Origin: Brevundimonas sp. SL130 | GTDB taxonomy: Bacteria > Pseudomonadota > Alphaproteobacteria > Caulobacterales > Caulobacteraceae | Direction of reading: 5' to 3' | Assembly (NCBI RefSeq): GCF_026625805.1 | Contig: NZ_CP113064.1 | Span: 248,001 to 312,000, forward strand | DNA length: 64,000 nt | Shown: positions 8,941 to 19,563 of the stretch, piece by piece | How positions within the stretch are numbered: the first letter of the stretch is position 1 | Layout of the letters: the number at the start of each line of letters is the position of its first letter | Translations under genes and position numbers: made by a program | Notes under the pieces: model-generated | What the model saw: the letters and a program-made list of their open reading frames with translations, nothing else | Database searches by the model: none | Told to the model about the DNA's origin: nothing

Positions 8941-9915
8941 ATGAACCACCTGAAGACCTTCATCCTTCTGGCCGCCCTGACCGCCCTGTTCGGGGGCCTC
9001 GGCTATCTGATCGGCGGCGCGACCGGCATGGTGATCGCCCTGGTGTTCGCCGGGGGCATGAACCTGTTCAGCTACTGGAACGCCGACAAGATCGTGCTGA
9101 AGATGTACCGGGCCCAGCCGGTCGATGAGCAACACCCCAACGCCGTGGTGCGCAACTATGTCGCCGACGTGCGCCAGATGGCCCGCGACGCGGGCCTGCC
9201 CCAGCCCCAGGTCGCCATCATCCCCAACGACCAGCCCAACGCCTTCGCCACCGGCCGCAATCCTGAACGGGCCGCCGTCTGCGCCACCACCGGCCTGCTG
9301 GACATGCTGACGCGGGAAGAGGTGCGCGGGGTGATGGCGCACGAACTGGCCCATGTGAAGAATCGCGACACCCTGATCATGACGGTGACGGCCACCATCG
9401 CCGGCGCCATCGCCGCCCTGGCCAATTTCGCCCTGTTTTTCGGCGGCGGCGACGACCGCGAACGGCCGGGGGGGATCATCGGGACCCTGGCCTTGATGAT
9501 CCTGGCGCCCATGGCGGCCGGCCTGGTGCAGATGGCCATCAGCCGGGGCCGCGAATACGAGGCCGACCGCGTCGGCGCCGAAATCGCCGGCGACCCCCAG
9601 GCCCTGGCCTCGGCCCTGCAGAAGATCGACGCCTACGCCAAGCGGATCCACAATCCCACGGCTGAGCGCAATCCCGCCTCGGGCCAGATGTTCATCATCA
9701 ACCCCCTGGCCGGGCGCGGCGCCGACAACCTGTTCTCGACCCACCCGGCCACCGGCAACCGCGTGAAGGCGCTGATCGATTTGGGACTGAAGATGGGCGT
9801 GCGGCCCCGCGCCTTTGTGGAATCGGCCGCCGCATCAGCTGTGCCGGTCACCCCCGTCCGCACGACCACCGGCGTGCCCGCCACGCCGACAGAACCTCGC
9901 GGCCCCTGGGGCTGA
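8941..9915 (+). CDS. htpX: Membrane-bound M48 zinc protease HtpX
   Basis: This 324-aa protein has two N-terminal membrane helices (residues 4-40), the HExxH motif H134-E135-H138 in [13 protein letters not shown], another pair of hydrophobic segments around residues 145-200, and the third zinc ligand in the downstream [11 protein letters not shown] motif. HtpX degrades misfolded inner-membrane proteins alongside FtsH and is often heat-shock induced. ATG 8941 starts the conserved [18 protein letters not shown] terminus; an in-frame start at 8920 would add a non-conserved extension. The C-terminal 30 residues are Pro/Thr-rich and variable, as in relatives. Confidence 0.93.
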   Translation: MNHLKTFILLAALTALFGGLGYLIGGATGMVIALVFAGGMNLFSYWNADKIVLKMYRAQPVDEQHPNAVVRNYVADVRQMARDAGLPQPQVAIIPNDQPNAFATGRNPERAAVCATTGLLDMLTREEVRGVMAHELAHVKNRDTLIMTVTATIAGAIAALANFALFFGGGDDRERPGGIIGTLALMILAPMAAGLVQMAISRGREYEADRVGAEIAGDPQALASALQKIDAYAKRIHNPTAERNPASGQMFIINPLAGRGADNLFSTHPATGNRVKALIDLGLKMGVRPRAFVESAAASAVPVTPVRTTTGVPATPTEPRGPWG

Positions 9916-10092
9916 CTGCGGCATCTTTTTCTGAGGATCCGGCGCGTTCGGCGACGAACACTGGCCCAACTGTCGAATTTTCCTGAATTCGTCTTAGAAA
10001 TCAGGACGCGGAGAAGCCAATTTGCGCGCGCTGGGGCGTGTTTGGGTTCATGCCGATGAGGGCTGAGGTGGGCGCGGGAGGGCGCAGATTGC

Positions 10093-11268
<1,176 letters not shown>

Positions 11269-11426
11269 AGGGATTTCACTCGCTGCTGAATATCAAGTTG
11301 CCGTTTTGCCGCATCGTGGCGGCTTCGTCACCTGTGGTCCAAAAAACTTGGCCCGGGATTCAGTCATTCGTCACCCTGATGGTGCATTCTTCAGGAACAT
11401 TACGGACGATCCTGGATTGATTGGCC

Positions 11427-12140
11427 ATGCTCCGCACGCTGAAACGCCTCGCCGCCCACGTCTGCACCCCGGACGAGTTGGACATGATCGAGCATTACCA
11501 GACGCGCGCCGAAAAGCTGGCGGACCTTTGGGTGCATGTCGTCGGCCTGATGCTGGCGGCGGTCGGGGGCGTTATTCTGGCGGGTCTGGCCGGGGTCTAC
11601 ACCGGGATCGGCGGCGTGCTCGCCACGGCCGTTTACGCCCTTTGCCTAGTCGGCATGCTGACGGCTTCGACCCTCTACAACTGGACCAATCCCTGCGCAG
11701 CGCGTCCCGTGCTGCGCCGGCTGGATGAAGCGGCCATCTTTCTGATGATCGCCGGCAGCTACACCCCCTTCACGACCCAGAGGTTCGAGGGCGCCTGGTC
11801 TATTGGTTTCACGGCCCTGATCTGGAGCCTTGCCTTCGCCGGCGCTGCGGTAAAGCTGTTCGCGCCCCGTATCTCCGACCGTTTCTGGAGCGCCGTCTAT
11901 GTCGTCTTCGGCTGGCTGGCGGTCGCGGCCTTGAAGCCGATGGTGGAGACCGTCCATCCGATCGCCCTGGGCCTGCTGGTGCTCGGCGGCCTGATCTATA
12001 CGGCCGGGGTCTTCGTCTTCATCAGCCCCAAGGTGCGTTTCCGTCGCGCCATATGGCACGGGTTCGTCGTCACCGGCGCCACGGTCCACTGGACGGCGGT
12101 GCTGGTCGGCGTGGTTCTGGCTCCTGTTCTGAGCCACTAG
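11427..12140 (+). CDS. Hemolysin III / PAQR-family membrane protein
   Basis: This 237-aa protein has about seven membrane segments. It carries the family's conserved polar positions: His in LWVHVVGL near the first helix, STLYNW in the third, the DEAAIFLMIAGSYTPF motif and a C-terminal H-x-x-H-type region (WHGFVVTGATVHW). Bacterial members (YqfA/HlyIII) are integral inner-membrane proteins related to PAQR receptors and may be metal-dependent hydrolases; true haemolysis is not established for most. An in-frame TTG at 11421 is an alternative start. It is flanked by divergent phaA and co-directional phaR. Confidence 0.85.
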   Translation: MLRTLKRLAAHVCTPDELDMIEHYQTRAEKLADLWVHVVGLMLAAVGGVILAGLAGVYTGIGGVLATAVYALCLVGMLTASTLYNWTNPCAARPVLRRLDEAAIFLMIAGSYTPFTTQRFEGAWSIGFTALIWSLAFAGAAVKLFAPRISDRFWSAVYVVFGWLAVAALKPMVETVHPIALGLLVLGGLIYTAGVFVFISPKVRFRRAIWHGFVVTGATVHWTAVLVGVVLAPVLSH

Positions 12141-12228
12141 GACCGTCCGCGGGCTGCGCTGTCACGGCCTCTGGCGCTTCGCGCCGCAACGGAGGATAGT
12201 GACGCGTTGCAACATCGCGAGAACAAGC

Positions 12229-12858
12229 GTGGCTGACGAAAAAACCAAGGGCGGAAAGAACGGCGACGGTACGCAGGTCGTCATCAAGAAGTACGCGAAC
12301 CGAAGGCTCTACAACACCCGAACCAGCGCCTATGTGACGCTGGAGGATCTCGCCGTCATGGTGCGCGAGGGGACCGAGTTCGTCGTCTTCGACGCCAAGA
12401 CCAACGACGACCTGACCCGCCAGATCCTGACCCAGATCATCTTCGAGGAAGAAAGCCGGGGCGAGGCCCTGTTGCCGGTGCAGTTCCTGCGGCAATTGAT
12501 CGGCTTTTACGGCGGTCAGATGCAGGGGGTGCTGCCCTCCTATCTCGAGATGTCGCTGGCCAATTTCGGCCGTCAGCAGGAGCAGTTCGCCAGCCAGGTG
12601 AGCCGCGCCTTCGGCTCAGGCTCGGGCGCCAGCCTTATGGAAGAGGCGGCCAAGACCAATATGGCCATGTTCGAACGGGCCATGCAGATGTTCCCCGCCT
12701 TCGGCTATTCGCGTGTCGAGCCCACGCCTCAGGCCGGAGAGACCAAGGCCGCGCCCGACGCGCCCGACACGTCCGACGCCCTGGACGAGATGCGTCGCCA
12801 GATGGACGAGATGCGCGCCCAGATCGATCGTCTGGCGGGCGGCTCGAAGACAAAATGA
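12229..12858 (+). CDS. phaR: Polyhydroxyalkanoate synthesis repressor PhaR
   Basis: This 209-aa protein opens with the PHB/PHA-accumulation regulator DNA-binding domain: VVIKKYANRRLYNTRTSAYV, then TLEDLAVMVREGTEFVVFD and LTRQILTQIIFEEE. The second half is helical and ends in a heptad-like coiled coil (MRRQMDEMRAQIDRLAGG). PhaR binds DNA upstream of phasin genes and is released by binding nascent PHB granules. The GTG at 12229 gives an N-terminus (ADEKTKGGK) like that of relatives. Another GTG at 12199 has GGAGG only 3 nt away, which is too close for a good start. The stop overlaps the next gene as ATGA. Confidence 0.9.
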   Translation: MADEKTKGGKNGDGTQVVIKKYANRRLYNTRTSAYVTLEDLAVMVREGTEFVVFDAKTNDDLTRQILTQIIFEEESRGEALLPVQFLRQLIGFYGGQMQGVLPSYLEMSLANFGRQQEQFASQVSRAFGSGSGASLMEEAAKTNMAMFERAMQMFPAFGYSRVEPTPQAGETKAAPDAPDTSDALDEMRRQMDEMRAQIDRLAGGSKTK

Positions 12859-13214
12859 CCGATCGAATCCGCGCGGTCGGCGGTCCCGAACGCGTGGACC
12901 GTCGCGAAGGGGAACGGCGTGAACGGGAACGCCGGGCGCAACCGGCGCCGTCGCGCGCCCTGGTCGAGATCGAGACCTCGGAACCCGAGTTCAAGCCCGA
13001 GCCCGGCCCGGCAAGACCTGCCGTCCATGGGGCGGTCGACGTCGGCGCGGCCGCCTTTGCAGCCCAGCAGATGGGGCAGAAGGGCCAGAAGCGGGGTCTG
13101 CGCGGCGGCCCGCCGGTTCTGGATGCGGCCCGCGCCGCCTATCTGGGAACCGAATATTCAGGCGAAGCCGAGCGTCGGCCGCCGATCGGCAAGGCCGCCA
13201 AGACCGACATCTGA
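12855..13214 (+). CDS. Hypothetical charged protein coupled to phaR
   Basis: This is a 119-aa soluble protein of unknown function. The first 35 residues are extremely rich in Arg and Glu (RREGERRERERR), the middle is Pro/Ala-rich, and the last 40 residues include LDAARAAYLGTEYSGEAERR. There is no signal peptide or membrane segment. Its ATG overlaps the phaR stop (ATGA), so it is probably translated by coupling and made together with the PHA regulator. Disordered composition suggests an adaptor or regulatory protein rather than an enzyme. Confidence 0.7.
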   Translation: MTDRIRAVGGPERVDRREGERRERERRAQPAPSRALVEIETSEPEFKPEPGPARPAVHGAVDVGAAAFAAQQMGQKGQKRGLRGGPPVLDAARAAYLGTEYSGEAERRPPIGKAAKTDI

Positions 13215-13282
13215 CGACGGGGAGGCGAGGCGGCACGGGGCTTGCTGGGACGGGGGCAGACCGCCTCTTTTCGGACCAGCCC

Positions 13283-13360
13283 ATGCCCGCCGCATTCAGC
13301 CTCGCCGCCAAGGTTTTCGACGTCGCCGTCGTGGCCCTGATTTTCACGGCTTTTTCTTAG
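13283..13360 (+). CDS. Possible 25-aa single-helix membrane peptide
   Basis: A short frame encodes MPAAFSLAAKVFDVAVVALI followed by FTAFS. It contains one hydrophobic stretch long enough to span a membrane and ends at TAG 13358-13360. No strong ribosome-binding site is visible, and the frame lies in a 224-bp gap between two real genes, so it may be chance. I list it only because this gap has no other feature. Confidence 0.2.
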   Translation: MPAAFSLAAKVFDVAVVALIFTAFS

Positions 13361-13438
13361 GGCCTATCGGCTTCTTAGGGGCCTACCGCCCTTCGGGCTG
13401 CTTGAGGCCGTATGGGGCCTGCTGTCCGCCCTCGACCA

Positions 13439-13861
13439 TCAATTCCCGAGGTCGAAATCCTTGCGGGACGAGATGATGGTGACGATGAAGCCCGCCAGCA
13501 CATCCAGCAGGATCATCACCACGATCAGGAAGAAGGTCGAGGTCGCGAAGCCGCGGATCAGCAGGAACTCGACCAGGACCACGATGAACAGGACCATCGA
13601 CAGGGCGTGATTGACGATGGCGACCTTCTGGCTGGAGGTCGATTTGATCAGCTCGAAGAACAGCAGGATCAGGCCCAGGAACAGGATCAGATCGCCTGAG
13701 CCGATGTTCCACTGGGCGCCCGAGGCCATGGGGATGGAGAACAGCGGGTCGCGCAATATGGCGTCGGCCTGGGCCATGCCGACATTGCTCGAGGCCCCGA
13801 ACAGCACGACGATATTGTACAGGATCACCGGGATCAGCAGCAGGGGTATGGCGATCAGCAT
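13439..13861 (-). CDS. Hypothetical four-helix inner-membrane protein
   Basis: This 140-aa protein has a GGGGAGGAC ribosome-binding site directly before ATG 13861. It contains four hydrophobic segments, near residues 2-22, 58-73, 87-107 and 109-130, with short loops and a charged C-terminus (SSRKDFDLGN). The pattern is a compact integral membrane protein. I do not recognise the family. It is transcribed alone toward the phaR side. Confidence 0.75.
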   Translation of the reverse strand: MLIAIPLLLIPVILYNIVVLFGASSNVGMAQADAILRDPLFSIPMASGAQWNIGSGDLILFLGLILLFFELIKSTSSQKVAIVNHALSMVLFIVVLVEFLLIRGFATSTFFLIVVMILLDVLAGFIVTIISSRKDFDLGN

Positions 13862-13952
13862 GGCGGTCCTCCCCGGCGCAATGGCTGCGCTTATTAACCC
13901 TGACTACCGCCTTTTGCCTCCGTTCGCCACGACGGAGGTGTGACGACGGGCC

Positions 13953-14867
13953 TCAGGCGCGAGGGAAACCGCCTGCGCGGCTGAGGGCGGACGGGGCCGG
14001 GCGGCCGATGGCCTCGCCGATCCAGCGCGCCGTGGCGATCAGGGCGTCCATATCATAGCCGGTCTCGAACCCTGCGCGCGTCAGCATATAGACCAGGTCC
14101 TCGGTGGCGATGTTTCCCGTGGCGCCGGGTGCGAACGGGCAGCCGCCGATGCCGCCGACCGAGGCGTCCAGCACGTCGATCCCCGCCTCGACCCCCGCAT
14201 AGGCGTTGGCCAGGCCGGTGTTTCGGGTGTCGTGGAAATGGAGACGCAGGGTGGCCTCAGGGGCCGCCTTGCGCGCGGCCTCGACCTTGCGCGTCACCGC
14301 CCAGGGGTCGCCCGCGCCTATGGTGTCGGCCAGGCCGATCTCGCCGACGCCCAGTTCGGCGATGGCGCCGACCATGTCCGCAACCTGGTCCACGGAAACC
14401 TCGCCGTCGAACGGACAGCCCCAGACGCAGGAGATCATGGCCGACAGCGACGGCGCGCCGTCCGACGCCTCCGCATTGTGTCGGCGGCCGACGATCTCGC
14501 CCAGCATGACAAGCTGGTCCTTCACCGACAGGCCCTGGTTCTTCAGGCCGAAGCCGTCGGTGGCGGCGACCGAGACATTGACCTCGTCCACACCGGTCGC
14601 CAGGGCCCGGTCATAACCCTTGCCGTTCAGGACCAGGCCGATGCGGCTGCGGCCGGGGGTCGAGGGCAGGGCCGCCATCACCGCTTCGGCGCCGGCCATC
14701 TGCGGCACATATTTGGGATGGACGAACGAAACGGCCTCGATCCGCCGCGCGCCCGCGGTCTCCAGTCGCCGAACCAAGTCCGCGCGGACGGCGGGCTCCA
14801 GCACCGTCTTTTCGTTCTGAAGACCGTCGCGAGGACCGACCTCGACGATCTGGATGAACCGGCTCAC
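13953..14867 (-). CDS. mvaB: Hydroxymethylglutaryl-CoA lyase
   Basis: This 304-aa TIM-barrel lyase cleaves HMG-CoA to acetoacetate and acetyl-CoA, the last step of leucine degradation. Visible motifs are the N-terminal EVGPRDGLQNE, the metal-binding LHFHDTRNTG and the catalytic cysteine in GGCPFAPGATGNIATED, the HMG-CoA lyase signature. Its ATG overlaps the stop of the upstream glycosyltransferase gene (ATGA), so the two are co-transcribed although functionally unrelated. The bkd operon elsewhere in the window feeds the same leucine route. Confidence 0.95.
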   Translation of the reverse strand: MSRFIQIVEVGPRDGLQNEKTVLEPAVRADLVRRLETAGARRIEAVSFVHPKYVPQMAGAEAVMAALPSTPGRSRIGLVLNGKGYDRALATGVDEVNVSVAATDGFGLKNQGLSVKDQLVMLGEIVGRRHNAEASDGAPSLSAMISCVWGCPFDGEVSVDQVADMVGAIAELGVGEIGLADTIGAGDPWAVTRKVEAARKAAPEATLRLHFHDTRNTGLANAYAGVEAGIDVLDASVGGIGGCPFAPGATGNIATEDLVYMLTRAGFETGYDMDALIATARWIGEAIGRPAPSALSRAGGFPRA

Positions 14868-16546
14868 TGCGTCTCGCCAGCGCTGGTCGTCGGACGGGGC
14901 GGGGGCGCATAGACGGTCAGGTTCATCTCGTCCCCGCCCGAATAATTGTAGCCGCGCACCACCCCGACGGCGCGACCCGAGACGCCCAGTCGTCCGGCGG
15001 CGGCGCGGAAGGCGTCGGCGTCGCGCCCTTCGACGATGGCGGGCCGGCCCTCGGCCAGGGCGCGGGCGGCGCCCTCGGCGTCGGTCAGTTCGGTGTCCCG
15101 CCCGGTCAGGAAGACGAAACTGGGTTCATGGAAGGTGGTGATGGCCACCGGGCCGGGCGTGCGGCCCTGGCGCGGATGCAGGTCGGCGGCCTCCAGCGTC
15201 TTCTCCAGCTGGGGCGCGATGGCCAGGGGGCGCAGCTGACGGATGGTTCCGGCCAGGGCGCCATGGGCCACGATCCCAAAGGCGAGCGAGGCGACCAGGG
15301 CCGCGACCGGCGCCCGGTTCAGCAGCAGGAAGGCGCCCATGGCGGCGGCCGCCAAGGTGGTTCCCACGGTCAGGGCCGCCCAGGTCTGGGCCGTCGATGT
15401 GCCATAGACCGTCAATCCATAGACGGTGATCCCCATGATCAGCACCGCCGCGAACATCGCCAGTACGGCCCCGGTGATGCGCGAGACCTTGCCGATCGGT
15501 CGCGCCAGGGCGGCGGCGGCCAGCAGGGCCAGACCGCCGAAGGTGGGCAGGGTGTAGTGCCACAGCTTGGTGGGGGCCAGTTCGAACATCAGCCAGCCGG
15601 GAACCAGCCAGCAGACCAGGAAGCGGATCGCGGGCTCGGCCCGGCGGCTCCAGCCGGTCGAAACGGCGGCGGGCAGCAGCAGGGTCGAGGGGAAGAACAG
15701 CAGGGGCGCGAGCAACAGATACATGCCGGGGAAGCCGGAATGGCTCTCATGCGCGCCGGCGATCTTGGGCGCCAGGTCGCCGCCGATGGCCTCGCGCCAG
15801 AAGCCGCCGTCGGTGGCGATGGTGATGGCGATGGCCCAGGGCCCGACCATCAGGGCGACCAGCGGCAGGCCCCAGCCCCAGCCGAGCCGCGCCAGCCATT
15901 TCACGTCGCGATCCCAGATCGACAGGGCGATGACGGCCAAAACGATCACCAGAAGCCCGATCGGCCCCTTGATCAGGATCGACAGGCCGATCCCGATCCA
16001 GAACAGCAGCTTGTGCGGCCGGATCGGTCGTTCGCCGGCCTTTGCCGCCATATAGATCCGCGCCAGGGCCGCCATGGCCAGGGTGGTGGCGCCGCACAGC
16101 ATGGCGTCGGTCTTGGCGATGCCTGCCTCGGTCGACAACAGGAAGGTGGCGCCCATGATGGCTCCGCCGAAGAAGCCGACCCTCGCCCCCAGCATGGCCG
16201 ATCCGGCCCAGGCCACGGCCCAGGCGGCCAGCATGGCCCCCAGCAGCGACGGAATCCGATAGGGGGCGATGTCGCGATTCTCGACGTCCGAGGTCAGCGA
16301 GACGGCGACGGCCTGAAGCCAGTAGATGCCGACCGGCTTCTTCCAGCGCGGCTCGTCCTGGAAGCGGATGTCGACATAGTCGCCGCTCTCCAGCATCTGG
16401 GCCGTGGCCTGGGCGAACCGGCTTTCATCCCGGTCCAACGGCGGCAACAGCAACAGGCCGGGCAGGCCGGCCACCAGCGTCAGCAGGGCGGCGAACAGCG
16501 GCCCCCTCCAGCCGGCGATGCGGCGATCCAGATCGAAAGTCTTCAT
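14864..16546 (-). CDS. GT39-family (ArnT-like) membrane glycosyltransferase
   Basis: This 560-aa protein has about a dozen hydrophobic segments and a soluble C-terminal part. The N-terminal catalytic loop LPPLDRDESRFAQAT supplies the acidic DxD-like residues of GT-C enzymes, followed by SGDYVDIRFQDEPRWKKPVG, typical of the PMT/ArnT group. Such enzymes move a sugar from a polyprenyl-phosphate carrier to lipid A, LPS or protein on the periplasmic face. A GT2 enzyme that could make the polyprenyl-phosphate sugar diverges 76 bp away, supporting a donor-transferase pair. The acceptor cannot be read from sequence. Confidence 0.85.
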   Translation of the reverse strand: MKTFDLDRRIAGWRGPLFAALLTLVAGLPGLLLLPPLDRDESRFAQATAQMLESGDYVDIRFQDEPRWKKPVGIYWLQAVAVSLTSDVENRDIAPYRIPSLLGAMLAAWAVAWAGSAMLGARVGFFGGAIMGATFLLSTEAGIAKTDAMLCGATTLAMAALARIYMAAKAGERPIRPHKLLFWIGIGLSILIKGPIGLLVIVLAVIALSIWDRDVKWLARLGWGWGLPLVALMVGPWAIAITIATDGGFWREAIGGDLAPKIAGAHESHSGFPGMYLLLAPLLFFPSTLLLPAAVSTGWSRRAEPAIRFLVCWLVPGWLMFELAPTKLWHYTLPTFGGLALLAAAALARPIGKVSRITGAVLAMFAAVLIMGITVYGLTVYGTSTAQTWAALTVGTTLAAAAMGAFLLLNRAPVAALVASLAFGIVAHGALAGTIRQLRPLAIAPQLEKTLEAADLHPRQGRTPGPVAITTFHEPSFVFLTGRDTELTDAEGAARALAEGRPAIVEGRDADAFRAAAGRLGVSGRAVGVVRGYNYSGGDEMNLTVYAPPPRPTTSAGETQ

Positions 16547-16622
16547 TCGACGATCCTTACACGCCGACCGGCCTGTCGTCAGCCGTCTCCCCTAAGCCGT
16601 CGATCTCGTCTATGGAGCGGCG

Positions 16623-17363
16623 ATGACCGTCGAGACAAGCCAAGCCGCGCCCCAGATTTCCGTCGTCGTCCCCGTCCATGACGAGGCCGGGGCCGCCGTG
16701 CCCCTGGCGCGCGAGATCGCGGCCGCCTTCGCCGGCCGATCCTATGAGATGATCTTCGTCGACGACGCGTCCAAGGACGCCACCCTGGCCGAACTGAAGG
16801 CCGCCCAGGCCGAACTACCGGCCCTGCGCATCCTGTCGCACGGCGCCAACGCCGGCCAGAGCCGCGCCGTCCGCACGGGCGTTCTGGCCGCGCGGGGCTC
16901 TGTGATCGTGACCATGGACGGCGACGGCCAGAACCCGCCCGCCGATGCGCCGCGTCTGGTGGAGGCCCTGCTGGCCGCGCCCGCCGATGTCGGCCTGGTC
17001 GGCGGTCGCCGCGCCAAGCGTCAGGATTCTCAAGCCAAACGTCAGGCCTCGCTCTGGGCCAATCGTATCCGTCGCCGCCTGCTGGGCGACGACGCCGACG
17101 ACACCGGATGCGGGCTGAAGGTCTTCCGTCGCGACGTCTTCCTGCGGCTTCCCTATTTCGACCACCTGCACCGCTACCTCCCGGCGCTGGTGATCCGCGA
17201 GGGGTTCCGCAACCTGTATCTGGATGTCGATCACCGCCACCGTGAGACGGGTCGGTCGAAATACACCAACTGGGGTCGGCTGAAGGTCGCCTTCGCCGAC
17301 CTGCTGGGCGTCATGTGGTTGAAGACCCGCTCGCGTCGTCCCGGCGCGATCTCGGAGTTCTGA
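16623..17363 (+). CDS. GT2-family glycosyltransferase (polyprenyl-phosphate glycosyltransferase type)
   Basis: This 246-aa cytoplasmic GT-A enzyme has the nucleotide-binding start ISVVVPVHDEAG, FVDDASKD, the metal-binding MDGDGQNPP motif and the acceptor-side GRSKYTNWGRLKVAF. Length and motifs fit the dolichol-phosphate-mannose/ArnC-like group, but the C-terminal membrane helices of ArnC are missing, so it would load a sugar onto undecaprenyl phosphate as a peripheral enzyme. The divergent GT39 gene could be the transferase that uses the product. Confidence 0.85.
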   Translation: MTVETSQAAPQISVVVPVHDEAGAAVPLAREIAAAFAGRSYEMIFVDDASKDATLAELKAAQAELPALRILSHGANAGQSRAVRTGVLAARGSVIVTMDGDGQNPPADAPRLVEALLAAPADVGLVGGRRAKRQDSQAKRQASLWANRIRRRLLGDDADDTGCGLKVFRRDVFLRLPYFDHLHRYLPALVIREGFRNLYLDVDHRHRETGRSKYTNWGRLKVAFADLLGVMWLKTRSRRPGAISEF

Positions 17364-17367
17364 TCTT

Positions 17368-17844
17368 CTAGACTTCCGGCTGCGGCGGCGCCGTGATCAC
17401 CTCGACATTGTCGTTCAGCAAATAGGACAGTTCCGACAGGGCGGTGGCGCGCTCGGCCGGCGTGGCCGCCGCCTGCACAGCCTCCAGCTTTTTCGGCATG
17501 TCTTCGGAGATGCCCCGCAGGATGCATTTCAGATCGCCGTCCGTGCCGCGTTCCTTCAGGATCAGATGACCTTGCAGGTCCAGGGCGGCCAGGGCCTCGG
17601 CCTGGGCCTTGAAGCCGACGAAGGCCTGGCTGGTGAAGAAGGCCGCGTCTTCGGCCGCCTTGGACGCCGCCCAGCCGTCCACGATGGCCTTCAGCGCGCC
17701 GGATCGAGCCACGATATCCGCGAACAAGGGCTCGGCGGCGACCGAAACAGGTGCGCCGACCGCTGCGTGGGGCTGTTCGGCCGCCAGGGCCACCGCAGGA
17801 TTGGACATCGACAGGGCGATTGTGAGAGCAAGGCCGCAGGACAT
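17368..17844 (-). CDS. Hypothetical exported helical protein
   Basis: This 158-aa protein has an N-terminal signal peptide (MSCGLALTIALSMSNPAVAL, cleavage near ALAA). The mature chain is Ala-rich and largely helical, with one cysteine in LKCILRGISEDMP and a motif FTSQAFVGFKAQAEALAALD. I do not recognise it. The stop lies 4 bp from the convergent GT2 gene stop. Upstream it faces pgi across a 111-bp gap. Confidence 0.7.
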   Translation of the reverse strand: MSCGLALTIALSMSNPAVALAAEQPHAAVGAPVSVAAEPLFADIVARSGALKAIVDGWAASKAAEDAAFFTSQAFVGFKAQAEALAALDLQGHLILKERGTDGDLKCILRGISEDMPKKLEAVQAAATPAERATALSELSYLLNDNVEVITAPPQPEV

Positions 17845-17955
17845 GAGGTGACTTCCTGTTTCAGCGTCAGCTAGGACGTTGAACCGGCATACGCCCGACC
17901 CGTAAACGAGTGTTTATCTTCTTCTCTCCCGCCTTCTCTCCCCAGAGGATGACCG

Positions 17956-19563
17956 ATGACCCGTGACGACGCCTGGACCGCTTTCGACGCCGCCGCTGAA
18001 ACTGCCGGCAAGACCCGTATCGTGGATCAATTCGCCGCCGATCCCGGCCGTGTGGCGCGAATGTCGGTCGAGGCGGCGGGCCTCTATCTGGATCTGTCGA
18101 AACAGAGCTGGACCCAGGCCGCCTTCGAGGCCTGTCTGAACCTGGCCCGGGCCAGCGACGTCGAGGGCCGTCGCGCCGCCCTGTTCGCCGGCGAGGCCGT
18201 CAACCTGACCGAGGGGCGGGCCGTGCTGCACCCGGCCCTGCGCGCCCCTGCCGGCGCCGACTTTAAGGCCCTGGGCGAGCCGGTCTCGGCCGAGGTGGAC
18301 GCCGTGCGGGCCGATATGAAAACCTATGCCGACGCCGTCCGCTCGGGCGCCGAAGCGGGGGCCACGGGCCGCAAGTTCGAGGCCATCGTCCACGTCGGCA
18401 TCGGTGGGTCGGACCTGGGCCCGCGCGTGGTCTGGGACGCCCTGCGCCCGCTGGACCCCGCCATCGACCTGCGCTTCGTCGCCAATATCGATCCGCGCGA
18501 CATGGCCGAGGCCCTGACCGGTCTCGATCCCGAAACCACCCTGGTCGTGGTCGTGTCCAAGACCTTCACCACCCAGGAAACCCTGGCCAACGCCGAGGCG
18601 GCCAAGGCCTGGCTGGCCGCCGCCCTGCCGGCCGAGGGCATGACCAAACACTTCATCGGGGTCACGGCGGCGCCGGAAAAGGCCGGGCAGTTCGGCTGCG
18701 GCCGCACCTTCGCCTTCCGCGACTGGGTCGGGGGCCGCTATTCGCTGTGGTCGGCGGTCAGCCTGTCGTGCGGCATCGCCCTGGGCTGGGACGTGTTCGA
18801 AGCCATGCTGGCGGGCGCCGCCGCTATGGATGACCATTTCGTCTCGGCCCCGCTGGAGCAGAACGCCCCGATCCTGCTGGCCCTGGCCCAGGTGTTCAAC
18901 GTCGATGGTTTGAACCGGCCCGCCCGCACCGTGGCGCCCTACGCCCACGCCCTGCGTCGCCTGCCGTCCTTCCTGCAACAGCTGGAGATGGAGTCGAACG
19001 GCAAGCGGGTGCATCGCGACGGAACCCCCGTCACGCGCCAGACCTGCCCGGTGGTGTTCGGCGAGCCGGGCACCAACGGCCAGCACGCCTTCTTCCAGCA
19101 GATCCACCAGGGCCCACAGATCGTCCCGGCCGAGTTCGTGATCGTCGCCAAGACCCATGCCGACGCGCCGGAATCGCCGCTCTGGTCCAACGCCCTGGCC
19201 CAGGGTCAGGCCCTGATGCTGGGCAAGACCACCGAAGCCGCCAAGGCGGAAGGCCTGGCCCAGGGTCTGTCGGAGGATGAGGCCACCCGTCTGGCGTCCC
19301 ACCGCACCTTCACCGGCAACCGCCCCTCGACCGCCATTCTGATGGACCGTCTGACGCCCGAGACCCTGGGCGCCCTCTTGGCCCTCTATGAGCACAAGAC
19401 CTTCGTCGAGGGCGTGATCTGGGACATCAACAGCTTCGACCAATGGGGCGTCGAACTGGGCAAGGTCCTGGCCAAGGCGATCCTGAAGGACGTCCACGCC
19501 GGCGGCCCCTCCGCCGATCTGGACCCGTCCACCGCCGGCCTGATGAAGCGTCTGTCTCGATGA
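17956..19563 (+). CDS. pgi: Glucose-6-phosphate isomerase
   Basis: This 535-aa enzyme interconverts glucose-6-phosphate and fructose-6-phosphate. Visible motifs are the phosphate loop HVGIGGSDLGPRVV, SKTFTTQET, the signature region RDWVGGRYSLWSAVSLS, GTNGQHAFFQQIHQ with the ring-opening His, and the C-terminal EHKTFVEGVIWDINSFDQWGVELGK. It follows a CCCAGAGG ribosome-binding site. The stop overlaps the start of the next small gene (ATGA), so the two form an operon. Its product pool is shared with the transaldolase-like enzyme at 56.9 kb. Confidence 0.97.
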   Translation: MTRDDAWTAFDAAAETAGKTRIVDQFAADPGRVARMSVEAAGLYLDLSKQSWTQAAFEACLNLARASDVEGRRAALFAGEAVNLTEGRAVLHPALRAPAGADFKALGEPVSAEVDAVRADMKTYADAVRSGAEAGATGRKFEAIVHVGIGGSDLGPRVVWDALRPLDPAIDLRFVANIDPRDMAEALTGLDPETTLVVVVSKTFTTQETLANAEAAKAWLAAALPAEGMTKHFIGVTAAPEKAGQFGCGRTFAFRDWVGGRYSLWSAVSLSCGIALGWDVFEAMLAGAAAMDDHFVSAPLEQNAPILLALAQVFNVDGLNRPARTVAPYAHALRRLPSFLQQLEMESNGKRVHRDGTPVTRQTCPVVFGEPGTNGQHAFFQQIHQGPQIVPAEFVIVAKTHADAPESPLWSNALAQGQALMLGKTTEAAKAEGLAQGLSEDEATRLASHRTFTGNRPSTAILMDRLTPETLGALLALYEHKTFVEGVIWDINSFDQWGVELGKVLAKAILKDVHAGGPSADLDPSTAGLMKRLSR

